This document shows positions 55,474-64,000 of a DNA stretch of 64,000 nucleotides, in pieces. This stretch comes from JAHEFT01 sp963766195 (GTDB taxonomy: Bacteria; Pseudomonadota; Gammaproteobacteria; Xanthomonadales; SZUA-36), in assembly GCA_963766195.1 (NCBI GenBank), contig CAVXYY010000012.1, forward strand, positions 62,001-126,000. Direction: 5' to 3'. A model generated the notes under the pieces. The model was given only the letters and a program-made list of their open reading frames with translations. It was not told the DNA's origin and did not search any database. How positions within the stretch are numbered: position 1 is the first letter of the stretch; every line of letters starts with the position of its first letter. The position numbers and the translations under genes are program-made.

Positions 55474-56389
55474 TCAAGCCGTCTAACCGGTGCGCACAGA
55501 TCGCGTCATGCACCTCCCTCAGACGGCCCAGGCTCCACGGCACACTTACACGATAAACCGGCACCGTGTTGACCATCTGTGCCAGGTATTCAAGCCGCCT
55601 GGCTTTAAGAAAACTGAAATTAAACAGGTAGTTGGGCAACAAATGCACAAACTTCTGGTGGCCTCTGATTTCGCCTATCTGCACCTCGTCTGCGTGACCA
55701 ACAGCCTGTAAAACATAAATGGCATCAATGGCCCGGGCATCGGATGAAAATTCGTCCGCACGGTAGCCCAATTCCTCGAATTTCCGGTAAGGCCTGTGAT
55801 TGGGGTGTGCGGGAACCGCAAAATATTGATTACCCTCGCAATAGGTGGCTACCTTGTCGTCTGAAATAAGGGTATGCCCCTGCTTGAGGAAAAAATCCGT
55901 GAGCGTCGACTTTCCACCATGCGAAGGTGCCGTAAATAAAATGGTGTCACCTTCGGCCAGTACCGCACAGGCATGGATGAATTCGTACAAACCCTCGAAC
56001 GTGAAATAGAGCGGCAGAAAAATGTGAATCATCCAAAATGCCAACAGGGAATCTGTACACTGCTCCAGCGACTCGTATTCGATCACTCCTGCACCACCAC
56101 ACCAAAAAAACCGTGCGACCCCGTCCACTTCAAAACACCATGGTTGATTCGCAATGCTTAGTGCGATTTCCCGGTCGGTCAGAATCGACAAATTCCGCCC
56201 GTGGCCACTGAATACGGGTGTGCAAATCTCCAAACCCGCAGTTGAAACCCGACCCGACCCCTGGTTAATGCTCAAAAAATAACGTGCCTCACCTCCGCGC
56301 TGCAGAAAAGCACCCAGGTCGAGATCCGTCGATATTGACGTACCATAAGCCAGGAAAGGCTGCTTGTTGCTATTATTCGCCCGGGACAT
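55454..56389 (-). CDS. Lasso peptide kinase (HPr-kinase-like)
   Basis: A 311-residue protein with the P-loop APSHGGKSTLTDFFL and an HPr-kinase C-terminal fold (HTLISDDKVATYCEG). HPr-kinase-like enzymes in paeninodin-type lasso clusters phosphorylate the C-terminal serine of the precursor. The precursor encoded next door ends in serine, which supports the same role here. The gene is convergent with the precursor (20-bp overlap), and its start is only 20 bp from that of the nucleotidyltransferase on the other strand. The frame is intact. Confidence 0.85.
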   Translation of the reverse strand: MSRANNSNKQPFLAYGTSISTDLDLGAFLQRGGEARYFLSINQGSGRVSTAGLEICTPVFSGHGRNLSILTDREIALSIANQPWCFEVDGVARFFWCGGAGVIEYESLEQCTDSLLAFWMIHIFLPLYFTFEGLYEFIHACAVLAEGDTILFTAPSHGGKSTLTDFFLKQGHTLISDDKVATYCEGNQYFAVPAHPNHRPYRKFEELGYRADEFSSDARAIDAIYVLQAVGHADEVQIGEIRGHQKFVHLLPNYLFNFSFLKARRLEYLAQMVNTVPVYRVSVPWSLGRLREVHDAICAHRLDGLINYIGT

Positions 56390-56409
56390 GTTGAGAAGGA
56401 TCGTTTGAA

Positions 56410-57456
56410 TTGAAGCGCTTTACAAGTGATCGCTCACAAAATCTGACACGTTCGACCGACCCTTTTGTGCTGCACCGGGCGGCACTGACTCCGGTCCTTT
56501 ATGAAAAACTGCCCAGCCCCTCCGATTGTCCTGGTTTAGAGAACCCCACCGCCTTTGCATCATTCCTTTTCGGGCAGCGCTTGCAGGGCCTTTGGCTGGA
56601 TCTTATCAGCAGCCAGGACACCGCTGGTGCTTACACTGCGCTGGCGGAACACCTGGCAGGACCTGCCAAAACCTGGACGGCATTGGAACTGCCGCAAGGC
56701 AAGAATTTATCCACTGCACACAATGTTCTGAGCAAGCAAGGCATCCCGTACTTCATTGCCAAGGGATTTCATTTGCGCCACGTTTACTACGAGCAGCCCA
56801 TTTTGCGGTCAGCGATTGATATTGACCTGTTTGTGCATGAGGCAGACCGTGAAGCGGCAGTCCGATCACTACAAGCGGCCGGGTTCACTGCCCATCCTCT
56901 GGACACAACCATGAGCCACGAAATCAAGCTGACACGGCACCATTCTGATATCGACCTGCACTGGCACTTGCTAAGACCAGGCCGGTTCCGACCCGGACTG
57001 ATGAACTGGCTGTTCGCGCATCGGGAGCAGTTTGGAGACTTCTGGGGTTTGGATGCTACCGCCAGCCTGCTGGTGATGTTGGTGCACCCGGCTATTACCA
57101 AGTACCTGGTCTCCCCCACTTCCATGCTGATCCACCAGGTGGATCAGGCACGTTTGATGCAAAGCGGAAAAGTAGATTGGGGGGTGCTTGAGAGCGCACT
57201 TCACCAGTCCCATGGCAGGACCGCGGCATGGAGTTCACTTTACTTACTGAAAAAGCTGGGGGGGATTGAAGTGCCGGGAGGTTTTGAGCAGAAGATCAAG
57301 CCCGGCAAAGTGCACGCTTGGTATCTGCAACAATGGATTGACAATGCATGGATTACGAAACACTTCGAGAAGCGGTGGATGGTGGCGGGGTCGTTCAGCC
57401 TGGCACTTCAGGAATCGGTTGGGGATGCAGTAAGGGCAACCTGGTTTCGCACATGA
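56410..57456 (+). CDS. Lasso-cluster nucleotidyltransferase family protein
   Basis: A 348-residue protein of the nucleotidyltransferase family (NTP_transf_5 type). The conserved acidic pair lies in LRSAIDIDLFV, followed by HHSDIDLHWHLL, both typical of this family. A TTG start at 56410 with an AGAAGGA ribosome site upstream is used. Such genes occur in kinase-containing lasso clusters and might modify the peptide or its phosphate; the activity is not established. The frame is intact. The 3' end borders the convergent galE gene. Confidence 0.8.
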   Translation: MKRFTSDRSQNLTRSTDPFVLHRAALTPVLYEKLPSPSDCPGLENPTAFASFLFGQRLQGLWLDLISSQDTAGAYTALAEHLAGPAKTWTALELPQGKNLSTAHNVLSKQGIPYFIAKGFHLRHVYYEQPILRSAIDIDLFVHEADREAAVRSLQAAGFTAHPLDTTMSHEIKLTRHHSDIDLHWHLLRPGRFRPGLMNWLFAHREQFGDFWGLDATASLLVMLVHPAITKYLVSPTSMLIHQVDQARLMQSGKVDWGVLESALHQSHGRTAAWSSLYLLKKLGGIEVPGGFEQKIKPGKVHAWYLQQWIDNAWITKHFEKRWMVAGSFSLALQESVGDAVRATWFRT

Positions 57457-57495
57457 GGCAGCCTCCCCCTTGGCACCAAGCCTGCTGTGCACCTC

Positions 57496-58528
57496 TTAGC
57501 CGGAAGAAATCGATCGGTAACCCTGCGGATTCTTCTGCTGCCAGTTCCAGGCATCGCGGCACATGTCTTCAATGCCCAGTTCGGCTTTCCAGCCCAGTTC
57601 CTTTTCAGCCAGCGCCGGGTCGGCATAAACGGCCGGCGCATCCCCTGCCCTGCGCCCGGCAATCCGGTAGGGAATTGTCTTGCCGGTGGCCTTTTCAAAG
57701 CCCTTGATCACATCCAGCACGGAATAGCCCTGCCCGGTGCCCAGGTTGTGGATCATCAGGCCGGGCTTGTCGTCCAGTTTCTTCAGCGCATTGATGTGGC
57801 CCCTGGCCAGGTCAACCACGTGGATGTAATCACGGATGCAGGTGCCGTCGGGCGTGTCGTAGTCGTCGCCCCACACCGACAGTTCTTCCAGTTCACCCAC
57901 CGCCACCTTGGTGATGTAGGGCATCAGGTTGTTGGGGATGCCCAGCGGGTCTTCGCCGATCTCGCCGCTGGGGTGCGCGCCCACCGGGTTGAAGTAGCGC
58001 AGGATCGAGATGTTCCAGTCCGGGTCGGATGCGGCCAGGTCTTTGAGCATGTATTCGATGGTGAGCTTGGTCTGGCCGTAGGGATTGACCGCCTGCAGCG
58101 GGAAGTCTTCGCGCAGCGGCAGGGTTTCCGGCGCCCCGTAAACGGTGCAGGAGGAACTGAACACGATGTCCTTCACACCGCTGCTTGTTCATCGATTCCA
58201 GCAGGTTGGCCGTGCCGCCGATGTTGTTCTGGTAGTACTTCAGCGGGATCTGAACCGATTCGCCCACCGCCTTGAGGCCGGCAAAGTGGATCACCGCATC
58301 GATTTTTTCCTGCCTGAACAGCAGATCAACCGCTTCGGCGTTGCACAGGTCGGCCAGGTGAAACTGGATGTTTTTGCCGGTCAGTTCCTCCACCCGGCTC
58401 AGGGAATCGGATTTGGAGTTGCTGAGGTTGTCGATGACCACGACCTTGTAGCCCGCTTCGAGCAGTTCGATGCAGGCGTGGGAGCCGATGTAGCCGGCGC
58501 CGCCGGTGACGAGGATGGTTTTGCTCAT
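57496..58528 (-). CDS. galE: UDP-glucose 4-epimerase (frameshift near 58185)
   Basis: An extended short-chain dehydrogenase that interconverts UDP-glucose and UDP-galactose. The nucleotide-binding motif TGGAGYIGSH, the catalytic SSSCTVYG with Tyr and Lys in YGQTKLTIEY, and the substrate region FNPVGAHPSGEIGEDPLGIPNNL (PSGEIGEDP) are all present. One indel near 58185 splits the frames (LESMNKQ to SGVKDIVFSSS). It begins a minus-strand run of surface-sugar genes. About 340 codons joined, normal length. Confidence 0.93.
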
Positions 58529-58549
58529 GGGCGTATCCTATTAACTTTT

Positions 58550-58636
58550 CGCGGATGAATCCGCTCCTACTGTAAGCAGCGAATTTATTCGCGATGCTAT
58601 TTGATAACATACAATCGCGGATAAATCCGCTCCTAC
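58550..58636. repeat. REP cluster upstream of galE
   Basis: An inverted unit (ending CCGCTCCTAC), a decayed plus unit (GCAGCGAATTTATTCGCGAT) and a second inverted unit ending at 58636, placed between galE and the next sugar gene. Confidence 0.85.
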
Positions 58637-58642
58637 AGGTTC

Positions 58643-59584
58643 CTAAAATAATTCAATGGTACGCGGGCAGACCCTGGTCCAGCGCAACCTTCGGCTCCCA
58701 CCCCAGCACCTCTCTGGCCTTGCCGATATCCGGCTGGCGCTGGGTGGGGTCGTCCTGCGGCAACGGCTCGTAAACAATCTTCGAACCGCTGCCGACCAGC
58801 GCCACGACCTTTTCCGCCAATTCCTTGATCGAGAACTCGCCCGGGATTACCCAGGTTGATCGGGCCGGTCACCTCCTCGTCGCTTTCCATCAGCCGGATC
58901 AGCCCGTCGACCAGGTCGTCCACGTAGCAGAAGGAACGCGTCTGGCTGCCGTCGCCGTAAATGGTGATGTCCTTGCCCTGCAGCGCCTGCACGATGAAGT
59001 TGGAAACCACGCGGCCGTCGTCGGGCAGCATGCGCGGGCCGTAGGTGTTGAAAATCCGCGCCACCTTGATCGGCAGCTTGTGCTGGCGCCAGTAGTCGAA
59101 AAACAGGGTTTCGGCGCAGCGCTTGCCCTCGTCGTAGCAGGAGCGGATGCCGATCGGGTTCACATTGCCCCAGTAGCTTTCCGGCTGCGGGTGCACGTCC
59201 GGGTCGCCGTAGACCTCGCTGGTCGAGGCCTGCAGGATGCGCGCGCCGGTGCGCTTGGCCAGGCCCAGCATGTTGATCGCGCCGTGCACGCTGGTCTTGG
59301 TGGTCTGCACCGGGTCGCGCTGGTAGTGGATCGGCGATGCCGGGCAGGCCAGGTTGTAGATGCGGTCGACTTCCACGTACAGCGGGAAGGTCACGTCGTG
59401 GCGCATCAGTTCGAAATTCGGGTGCTCCAGCAGGTGCACGATGTTGCGCCGGGTGCTGGTGTAGAAGTTGTCCACGCAGAGCACGTCGTTGCCTTCGGCC
59501 AGCAGGCGGTCGCACAGGTGCGAGCCGAGGAAGCCGGCGCCGCCGGTGACGAGGATGCGGAGGGGTGGTTTTGGTTTTGGTCAA
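58643..59584 (-). CDS. UDP-glucuronate decarboxylase-like NAD-dependent epimerase/dehydratase (two to three frameshifts)
   Basis: An extended SDR enzyme close to UDP-xylose synthase: VTGGAGFLGSHLCDRLL (in the shifted N-terminal frame), LCVDNFYTSTRRNIVHLL, NLACPASPIHYQ, STSEVYGDPDVHPQPESYWGNVNPIG (STSEVYGD) and SCYDEGKR with the catalytic Tyr and Lys. It would make UDP-xylose from UDP-glucuronate for a surface polymer. Breaks are near 59565, 58850 and 58670; the expected ending RTIELF is at 58643. A dTDP-glucose dehydratase is less likely because of the SCYDEGKR site. Confidence 0.85.
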
Positions 59585-59600
59585 TTTGGAATCCTCTTCG

Positions 59601-59672
59601 GTAGGAGCGAATTTATTCGCGAAATCGGTTTAGCCAGTGAAAAAACATTATCGCGGATGAATCCGCTCCTAC
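59601..59672. repeat. REP pair between the sugar genes
   Basis: GTAGGAGCGAATTTATTCGCG and an inverted partner. It lies 3 bp from the stop codon of the glycosyltransferase gene. Confidence 0.92.
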
Positions 59673-59674
59673 AT

Positions 59675-60759
59675 CTAATTATCCGGTTCATTGTAGATGA
59701 AATCCCGGCCCAGGAAGCGCTGCAGGTACCAGGTTTGCTTGATGTAATATCTAAAGGCAAAGGCCACCACCATGAACGATCCAGAAGCTGAGGTAATCCG
59801 GCGACCGCTGACAGTTCAAACAGCCAGCCCGATCGCCGCGCAGCACCATCGCCATCCCGGTCATGGCCACCAGGTCTGCCCCACGGTGAAACCGGCGCGC
59901 AGAAAGGCATGGTGCAAGTGATGCTGGTCGGCATCAAAAGGCGACTTGCCCGGCTTTCATGCGCCGCCACATCACCGTGGTGGTATCCAGCAGCGGCACG
60001 GCAAACAGCCACACCGCCGTCATCGGCATGAAGGCCCGCTGGCCGGCTTCGTTGTGGTCATTGCCCAGCGCAATCAAGCACCAGGCCAGGAAAAAACCGA
60101 GGAACGTCGAGCCCGAATCCCCCATGAACACCCGTGCTTTTGCGTTCCACGGAAACCGGGCATTCAGCAGCAGGTAGCCAAACACGGCCGACAAGGCCAC
60201 CAGCAGCAGCAAGTGCATCTTGATTTGCACGGCAATCCCTGCCAGCAACGCCATTCCGACCGCCGCAACCAGGAAGAGCGTGCCCGCCAGGCCGTCCATG
60301 CCATCGATCATGTTGAAGGAATTGATCACGCCCAGGGCCGCAAAGACGGTGACGGGTATGCTGAACCAGCCCAGCGTGAATTGCCGATCCCAGATCAGCC
60401 GCCCGAAATCATCCAGCCGCACGTCGGCATACACAATGATGATCATGCAGGCGACGATCTGCAGCCAGGAAACGGACCGAGGCCGGATAGTGGCCGGTAG
60501 TCATCGATCAGGCCGACCACGAACATCAGCAGGCCACCCATGGCCAGGCCCTGCACGAACACGGTTGCCGCAGGCAGGAACAGCATCATCAGGCCGGAAG
60601 TGATCAGCAAGGCCGGCCCGCCGGTCAACGGCGTCGGATCTTCGTGCACCTTGCGCTCACCCGGGTGGTCCACCAGGCCGACTTTCCTGGCCAATGGAAT
60701 CAGCGCCAGGCAAAGCCCGGCAGTGACCAGAGTGGCGAGTTAGCATCAATGACGATCAT
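59675..60759 (-). CDS. WecA/MraY-like undecaprenyl-phosphate sugar-1-phosphate transferase (several frameshifts)
   Basis: An integral membrane enzyme of the glycosyltransferase family 4 (WecA type) that starts a lipid-linked sugar. Signatures are DHPGERKVHEDPTPLTGG (HPGERKVH), VVGLIDDYRPLSG (catalytic Asp pair), FNMIDGMDGLAG, ARVFMGDSGSTFLG and DADQHHLHHAF. The N-terminus from the ATG at 60759 and the C-terminus RYYIKQTWYLQRFLGRDF lie in other frames; breaks are near 60725, 60460, 59935 and 59780. It probably initiates an O-antigen or enterobacterial-common-antigen-like chain. Confidence 0.85.
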
Positions 60760-60779
60760 CGATAACGTTCTTCCCTGAG

Positions 60780-62155
60780 TTACCTGTGCTCCACAGACGA
60801 ATAAGACTGCGCACAAGCGACGCCCATTATACAGGCATACAGGATCGCCACCGCCGGAAGTTGCAGGCTGAAGTCCAGCATGGCGTGCAGGCCGACCAGC
60901 ACCGAAGCCGCCACGCCGGTGGCCGGAAACACCCAGTCACGATGGCGCCGCTGCACGCCCCTCCAGCAGGTCAACACCAGCCCGGCCAGCGCCAGGAACA
61001 AGCGCCAGCGCCGCCGGCACGCCCAGCTCAAAGGCGTTTTCCAGCCAGGTGTTGTGCGCGCGGTCGTAATGCACGGGGCTCTCGTTCTGGTCATAAAGCA
61101 GGAAGCTGTCGGCAAAAGTGCCGTAGCCAAAACCCAGCGCCGGGTTATCGCCGATCGCGCGGTTGATGTTGGCGTAGACGGCCAGCGCGTTCCTCGGTGG
61201 TGATGTCGGTGCGGTTAATGCGATCGAGCAGGGCTTCGCTGGTCAGGTAAAACGCGATTCCGGCCACGGCCAGCGCGGTGATGACAACCATTCGCGACAC
61301 GCGTTGCTTTTCGATGACGCCCGCCTGTCCAGCAACAGAAACAGCACCACGGTGCCGGCCAGGGCGGCGACGAAACCCGCCGCGCGAATGCGTCAGCACC
61401 AGGGCCGTCACCATCAGCAGCAGGGCGGTCATCGGCTTCCAGGCCCGCAGGATGAACTCCTCCACCCTGCGCCTCCCGGTCCTGCGGCATGGCATAGGGT
61501 TTTACCACCGGTTTCGCCATGCGGTGATAGAACCAGGCCATCGCGCACAGCATGGTCAGGCCCTGCCAGGTCGCAAAATGGTTGCGGTTGATAAAGGTGC
61601 TGCGCACATCGTGCGCCAGCACTTTTCCGCCGAACAGCCAATCCGGGTAGTAACCGCTCCAGTACACCACCAGTCCGAAAACGGCGTAGGCCAGTCCCGC
61701 GATCGTCAGCCAGCCAAACATCGCCTGCGCCCGGCCGCGGTCGCGGCCGAACTGGAATGCCAGGAAAAACACCAGCGCATAGGACAGCAAGCGCATCAGT
61801 GCGGTCCAGCTGTCTTCAGCCGAAAGCGTGATCCGGCCGGGCAATTCCATACCCAGCACTTCGCCCGTCATGCTCCACAAGCGGGTGGTGCCAACCGACC
61901 GGCGTGCCCGGTGCTAATCTGCACCAGCACCCAGCCTGCCGCGAGGATGAATAAAACCGGTAGGAGCGGATTCATCCGCGAATTAATCTTGTTAACCTGC
62001 CCCAAATTCACAACCACCCAAACCAGCCCCAACCCCCCGGCAATCAACGCACACAACGACCACGACCACTCCCGGTTACTGCCCAGTGGTAAAGGCGAAA
62101 TCACCACCAGCAGCATCAGCAGGAAAAACAGGCCGCGGTTCAGGACCTTGTTCAC
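60780..62155 (-). CDS. O-antigen ligase/polymerase-like membrane protein with in-frame REP half-site (about five frameshifts)
   Basis: A polytopic protein of the Wzy/WaaL superfamily. The N-terminal helices (FFLLMLLVVISPLPLGSNR), the family segment STFINRNHFATWQGLTMLC and the THSRGGF loop are typical. It would ligate or polymerise the surface glycan. Breaks occur near 61900, 61480, 61350, 61190 and 61000. Codons for INSRMNPLLP between two N-terminal helices are an intact REP half-site (61960-61985), read in frame. It overlaps the SPOR gene by 4 bp. Confidence 0.82.
61960..61985. repeat. Single REP half-site inside a coding region
   Basis: GTAGGAGCGGATTCATCCGCGAATT lies within the O-antigen ligase-like gene and is translated in frame as NSRMNPLLP. 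It has no inverted partner. Confidence 0.88.
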
Positions 62156-62603
62156 TCCAGCAGCCTCTGCACCATTTCGAAGCGCCGGATCCAGAGCTTC
62201 TCGCGCTGTTGCAGGGTTTCAGGAAAAGCCTGCAACGCCAGCCTGGCCGAATTCAGATCCGGGTAATCCCCCTGCACCAGCACCCACAGCGGCTTTTTGT
62301 ACTGGGTCTGCCGGTAAATGGCGAAGGGCTCCAGGCCCGGGTTGTTCCGCAATGAATTGATGCAGCTTTTCCGGCTGGCTGAGCGCAATGACCTGGATGG
62401 TGTAGTGCTCCGGGTCCCGCTCCGCAATCCAGGCTTCCCCAGTCGCGTATGGGTCATCTACCGACTCTGGAATCGAATCCGAAGGCTCCTTGTAGGAGCG
62501 GCCCACGGCCGCGATATCACTTTGCCCAGTTTCCGGCACATCGGCCGGATTCTCTACAGCGAGCCTGTTCCTCGGGCACTGTCAATGGCGGATTTTCGGG
62601 CAT
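62152..62603 (-). CDS. SPOR-domain protein (two frameshifts, in-frame REP half-site)
   Basis: A protein of about 150 residues ending in a SPOR domain: HYTIQVIALSQPEKLHQFI, then NPGLEPFAIYRQTQYKKPLWVLVQGDY (KKPLWVLVQGDY). SPOR domains bind denuded septal peptidoglycan. The N-terminus MPENPPLTVPEEQA from 62603 is shifted. The residues DIAAVGRSYKEP are encoded by a REP half-site (62492-62514). No membrane anchor is visible, so the full protein could once have been longer. Confidence 0.72.
62492..62514. repeat. Single REP half-site inside the SPOR gene
   Basis: GTAGGAGCGGCCCACGGCCGCG, C/G-rich arm variant, read in frame on the minus strand as AAVGRSY. No inverted partner. Confidence 0.88.
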
Positions 62604-62625
62604 ATACGTGTCTTCCTTTCCTGCC

Positions 62626-63150
62626 TCAGCTCTCCGCCACAATCCCAATCGAAACCGGATCACCATTGGAAGCCGCCTCCCGGAACCACTTCATCGACTC
62701 TTCCGGGTCCGGTTCAACCCCCAGTCCATCGCGGTACATCACGCCCAGGTTGAACTGGGCCACTTCATCGCCCTGGTTGGCCGCCAGTTGCCACCACTTG
62801 AACGCCTGGAAATCGCTTTGTTTCACGCCCTGGCCGAGGCTATAAAGAAAACCGAGCTTGTTCTGCGCCCCGGGGTGGTTCATTTCCGCCGCCAGCGTGA
62901 GCCAACTGGCCGCCTCGTAGATGTCCTGCTCCACGCCCTGCCCCAGCCAGAACAGCATGCCGATGGCGTAAAGGGCTTCGGCGTGTATCGCAGGCGGGAA
63001 CCGTGCCGGGAGGGCTTTCGACCACGGCCTGCCATTCGGTGACCGCGGTGTCGTAGTCGCCGCCAGGTAGGCGTCGAGGCCGGTTTGGTAGTCGGCGTGG
63101 AGGGAGAAACTCAGGAATAGGAAAAAAAGCACCTGTAGGAGCGGATTCAT
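62626..63150 (-). CDS. Sel1-repeat protein whose start codon lies in a REP (frameshifted near 63060)
   Basis: A secreted or periplasmic protein with at least three Sel1-like repeats (AIGMLFWLGQGVEQDIYEAASWL, NKLGFLYSLGQGVKQSDFQAFKWW, FNLGVMYRDGLGVEPDPEESMKWF; each has the LG...GLGV.. pattern). The signal peptide begins MNPLLQVLFFLFLSFSLHA, and the residues MNPLL come from the REP element at 63135-63214. A GTG two codons later is the only alternative. The SD sequence is weak. A break near 63060 and 63015 shifts the frame before the first repeat. Sel1 proteins usually mediate protein contacts. Confidence 0.78.
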   Translation of the reverse strand: MNPLLQVLFFLFLSFSLHADYQTGLDAYLAATTTPRSPNGRPWSKALPARFPPAIHAEALYAIGMLFWLGQGVEQDIYEAASWLTLAAEMNHPGAQNKLGFLYSLGQGVKQSDFQAFKWWQLAANQGDEVAQFNLGVMYRDGLGVEPDPEESMKWFREAASNGDPVSIGIVAES

Positions 63151-63214
63151 CCGCGAATTATTTTTTCAACGAAATTCATTAAAAAACGAAAATCGCGGAT
63201 GAATCCGCTCCTAC
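63135..63214. repeat. REP pair overlapping the Sel1 gene start
   Basis: GTAGGAGCGGATTCATCCGCG and an inverted partner ending at 63214. The left unit encodes the first residues of the Sel1 protein on the minus strand. Confidence 0.92.
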
Positions 63215-63216
63215 GT

Positions 63217-63996
63217 TCACGTTTCACCCCCGGTTTGAAGCAACCTCTGCTCCTCCCCTTCCAGCACCAAACAGGTCAGCACCCCGGTCGCATACGCCCC
63301 GGTATCAATCCCGATCCGGTTGGGATGAAACACCACTTCCTCGGAAATCGTATGCCCGTGCACCACCACGAAATCATGCTGCACCCGGCTCTCGGTAAAA
63401 TCATCCCGTATCCACAGCAGGTCTTCATTGCTCTGCTCCTGGACTGGTTTCCCGGGACGGATTCCGGCATGCACAAACAGGTAATCCCCCGAAACGTGCA
63501 TCAACTGCATATTCCGGAAAAACTCCAGGTGTTCCCCGGGAAGCCGGCCTTCAAGTTCATCCCGGATCACCGCCAATTTTTCCCGCGGGGAATTCAGCGG
63601 CAGATCAACGCCGTAGCTGACCAGCGTCTCGCGACCGCCCCAGGACAACCAACCCGCGGCAATTTTCGGATGCTCCAGAAAATCCAGCAGGGTTTGCTCG
63701 TGGTTGCCCAGCAGGTAAACGCTTTCAAAACCATCCAGCGGTGAAGCAAGCAACTCGTCGATCACTTCCCGCGACCACAAACCACGGTCGATGTAGTCAC
63801 CCAGGTAAACCAGCGTTTTCCCGCCTTCATGCTTCGCCGCGTCTGCTTCGATCATTCGGTGCAGTTCCTGCAGCAGGTCGAAGCGGCCATGGATGTCGCC
63901 AATGCTGTAGACCCGTTGACCGGCTTCAACCCTGGGAAGGGACGCTTCTTCAACCGGTTCCGGGCCGCCCAGCCACTTCTTAACGAAGCTTTTCAA
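63217..63996 (-). CDS. Calcineurin-like serine/threonine or diadenosine-polyphosphate phosphatase
   Basis: A 259-residue metallophosphatase. The PPP-family motifs are complete: GDIHGRFDLL, GDYIDRGLWS and LLGNHEQTL, with later metal ligands in FVHAGIRPG and VVHGHTISEE. The family includes bacterial protein phosphatases 1-like and ApaH-like hydrolases; length and motifs favour the former. The frame is intact. It is the last complete gene of the window, 3 bp after a REP pair. Confidence 0.92.
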   Translation of the reverse strand: MKSFVKKWLGGPEPVEEASLPRVEAGQRVYSIGDIHGRFDLLQELHRMIEADAAKHEGGKTLVYLGDYIDRGLWSREVIDELLASPLDGFESVYLLGNHEQTLLDFLEHPKIAAGWLSWGGRETLVSYGVDLPLNSPREKLAVIRDELEGRLPGEHLEFFRNMQLMHVSGDYLFVHAGIRPGKPVQEQSNEDLLWIRDDFTESRVQHDFVVVHGHTISEEVVFHPNRIGIDTGAYATGVLTCLVLEGEEQRLLQTGGET

Positions 63997-64000
63997 GCCA

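Overview
The window is a gene-dense, GC-rich bacterial chromosome segment. The gene order tig-clpP-clpX-lon-hupB-ppiD, a DksA-type regulator, a moxR/bat aerotolerance operon, an OmpA porin, a large Oar-like TonB-dependent receptor and dozens of GTAG-footed REP palindromes with their own RAYT transposase all point to a gammaproteobacterium, probably near the Xanthomonadales/Chromatiales-type lineages. The species cannot be read from the sequence. Many conserved and probably essential genes (lon, clpP, tig, fabI, pyrC, ppiD, galE and others) carry single-base frameshifts while others of equal length are intact, so I treat most of these as indel errors in the assembly and annotate each as one gene.

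Layout. 1-8.0 kb: end of psd, an M2 peptidase, a secreted unknown protein, ppnN, and a TonB-dependent receptor. 8.4-8.75 kb: tRNA-Pro(CGG) followed by a 175-bp tandem repeat that re-duplicates the last 19 nt of the tRNA. 8.75-14.4 kb: two envelope unknowns, an AI-2E/PerM-type permease, a patatin phospholipase and an MBL-fold hydrolase. 14.6-20.9 kb: a 26-residue membrane miniprotein candidate and the moxR-DUF58-DUF4381-VWA-VWA-TPR-batD operon. 21-30 kb: a ZIP-like membrane protein, pepQ, cysS, sufE, ompA, dksA, yidD, pyrC, fabI. 30-39 kb: the folding and proteolysis block ppiD, hupB, lon, clpX, clpP, tig with two tRNAs. 39.1-40.4 kb: six tRNAs, one with a second tRNA-tail repeat. 40.5-42.5 kb: the RAYT gene within REP clusters, a hicAB toxin-antitoxin pair and a duplicated structured RNA-like unit. 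42.5-45.6 kb: a secreted zinc metalloprotease with fibronectin type III domains. 45.85-46.14 kb: a CsrB/RsmZ-like regulatory RNA on the minus strand. 46.2-48 kb: lrp-like regulator, phhA, phhB. 48-50.8 kb: DUF2442, yoeB-yefM, a YdcF-like protein and a cysteine-cluster protein. 50.9-57.5 kb: a lasso-peptide gene cluster. 57.5-62.6 kb: surface polysaccharide genes (galE, UDP-glucuronate decarboxylase-like, WecA-like, O-antigen ligase/polymerase-like, SPOR). 62.6-64 kb: a Sel1-repeat protein and a calcineurin-like phosphatase.

The most unusual content is: (i) a lasso-peptide cluster with leader protease, recognition element, ABC exporter, cyclase and precursor, plus an HPr-kinase-like enzyme and a nucleotidyltransferase, whose precursor ends in serine, the residue such kinases modify; (ii) a roughly 290-nt RNA with a row of GGA-loop hairpins and an intrinsic terminator, the hallmark of CsrA-sequestering RNAs; (iii) two unrelated tRNA genes followed by repeats that duplicate exactly 19 nt of the tRNA 3' end and carry related small reading frames; (iv) REP palindromes that supply stop codons, a start codon and internal codons to genes.
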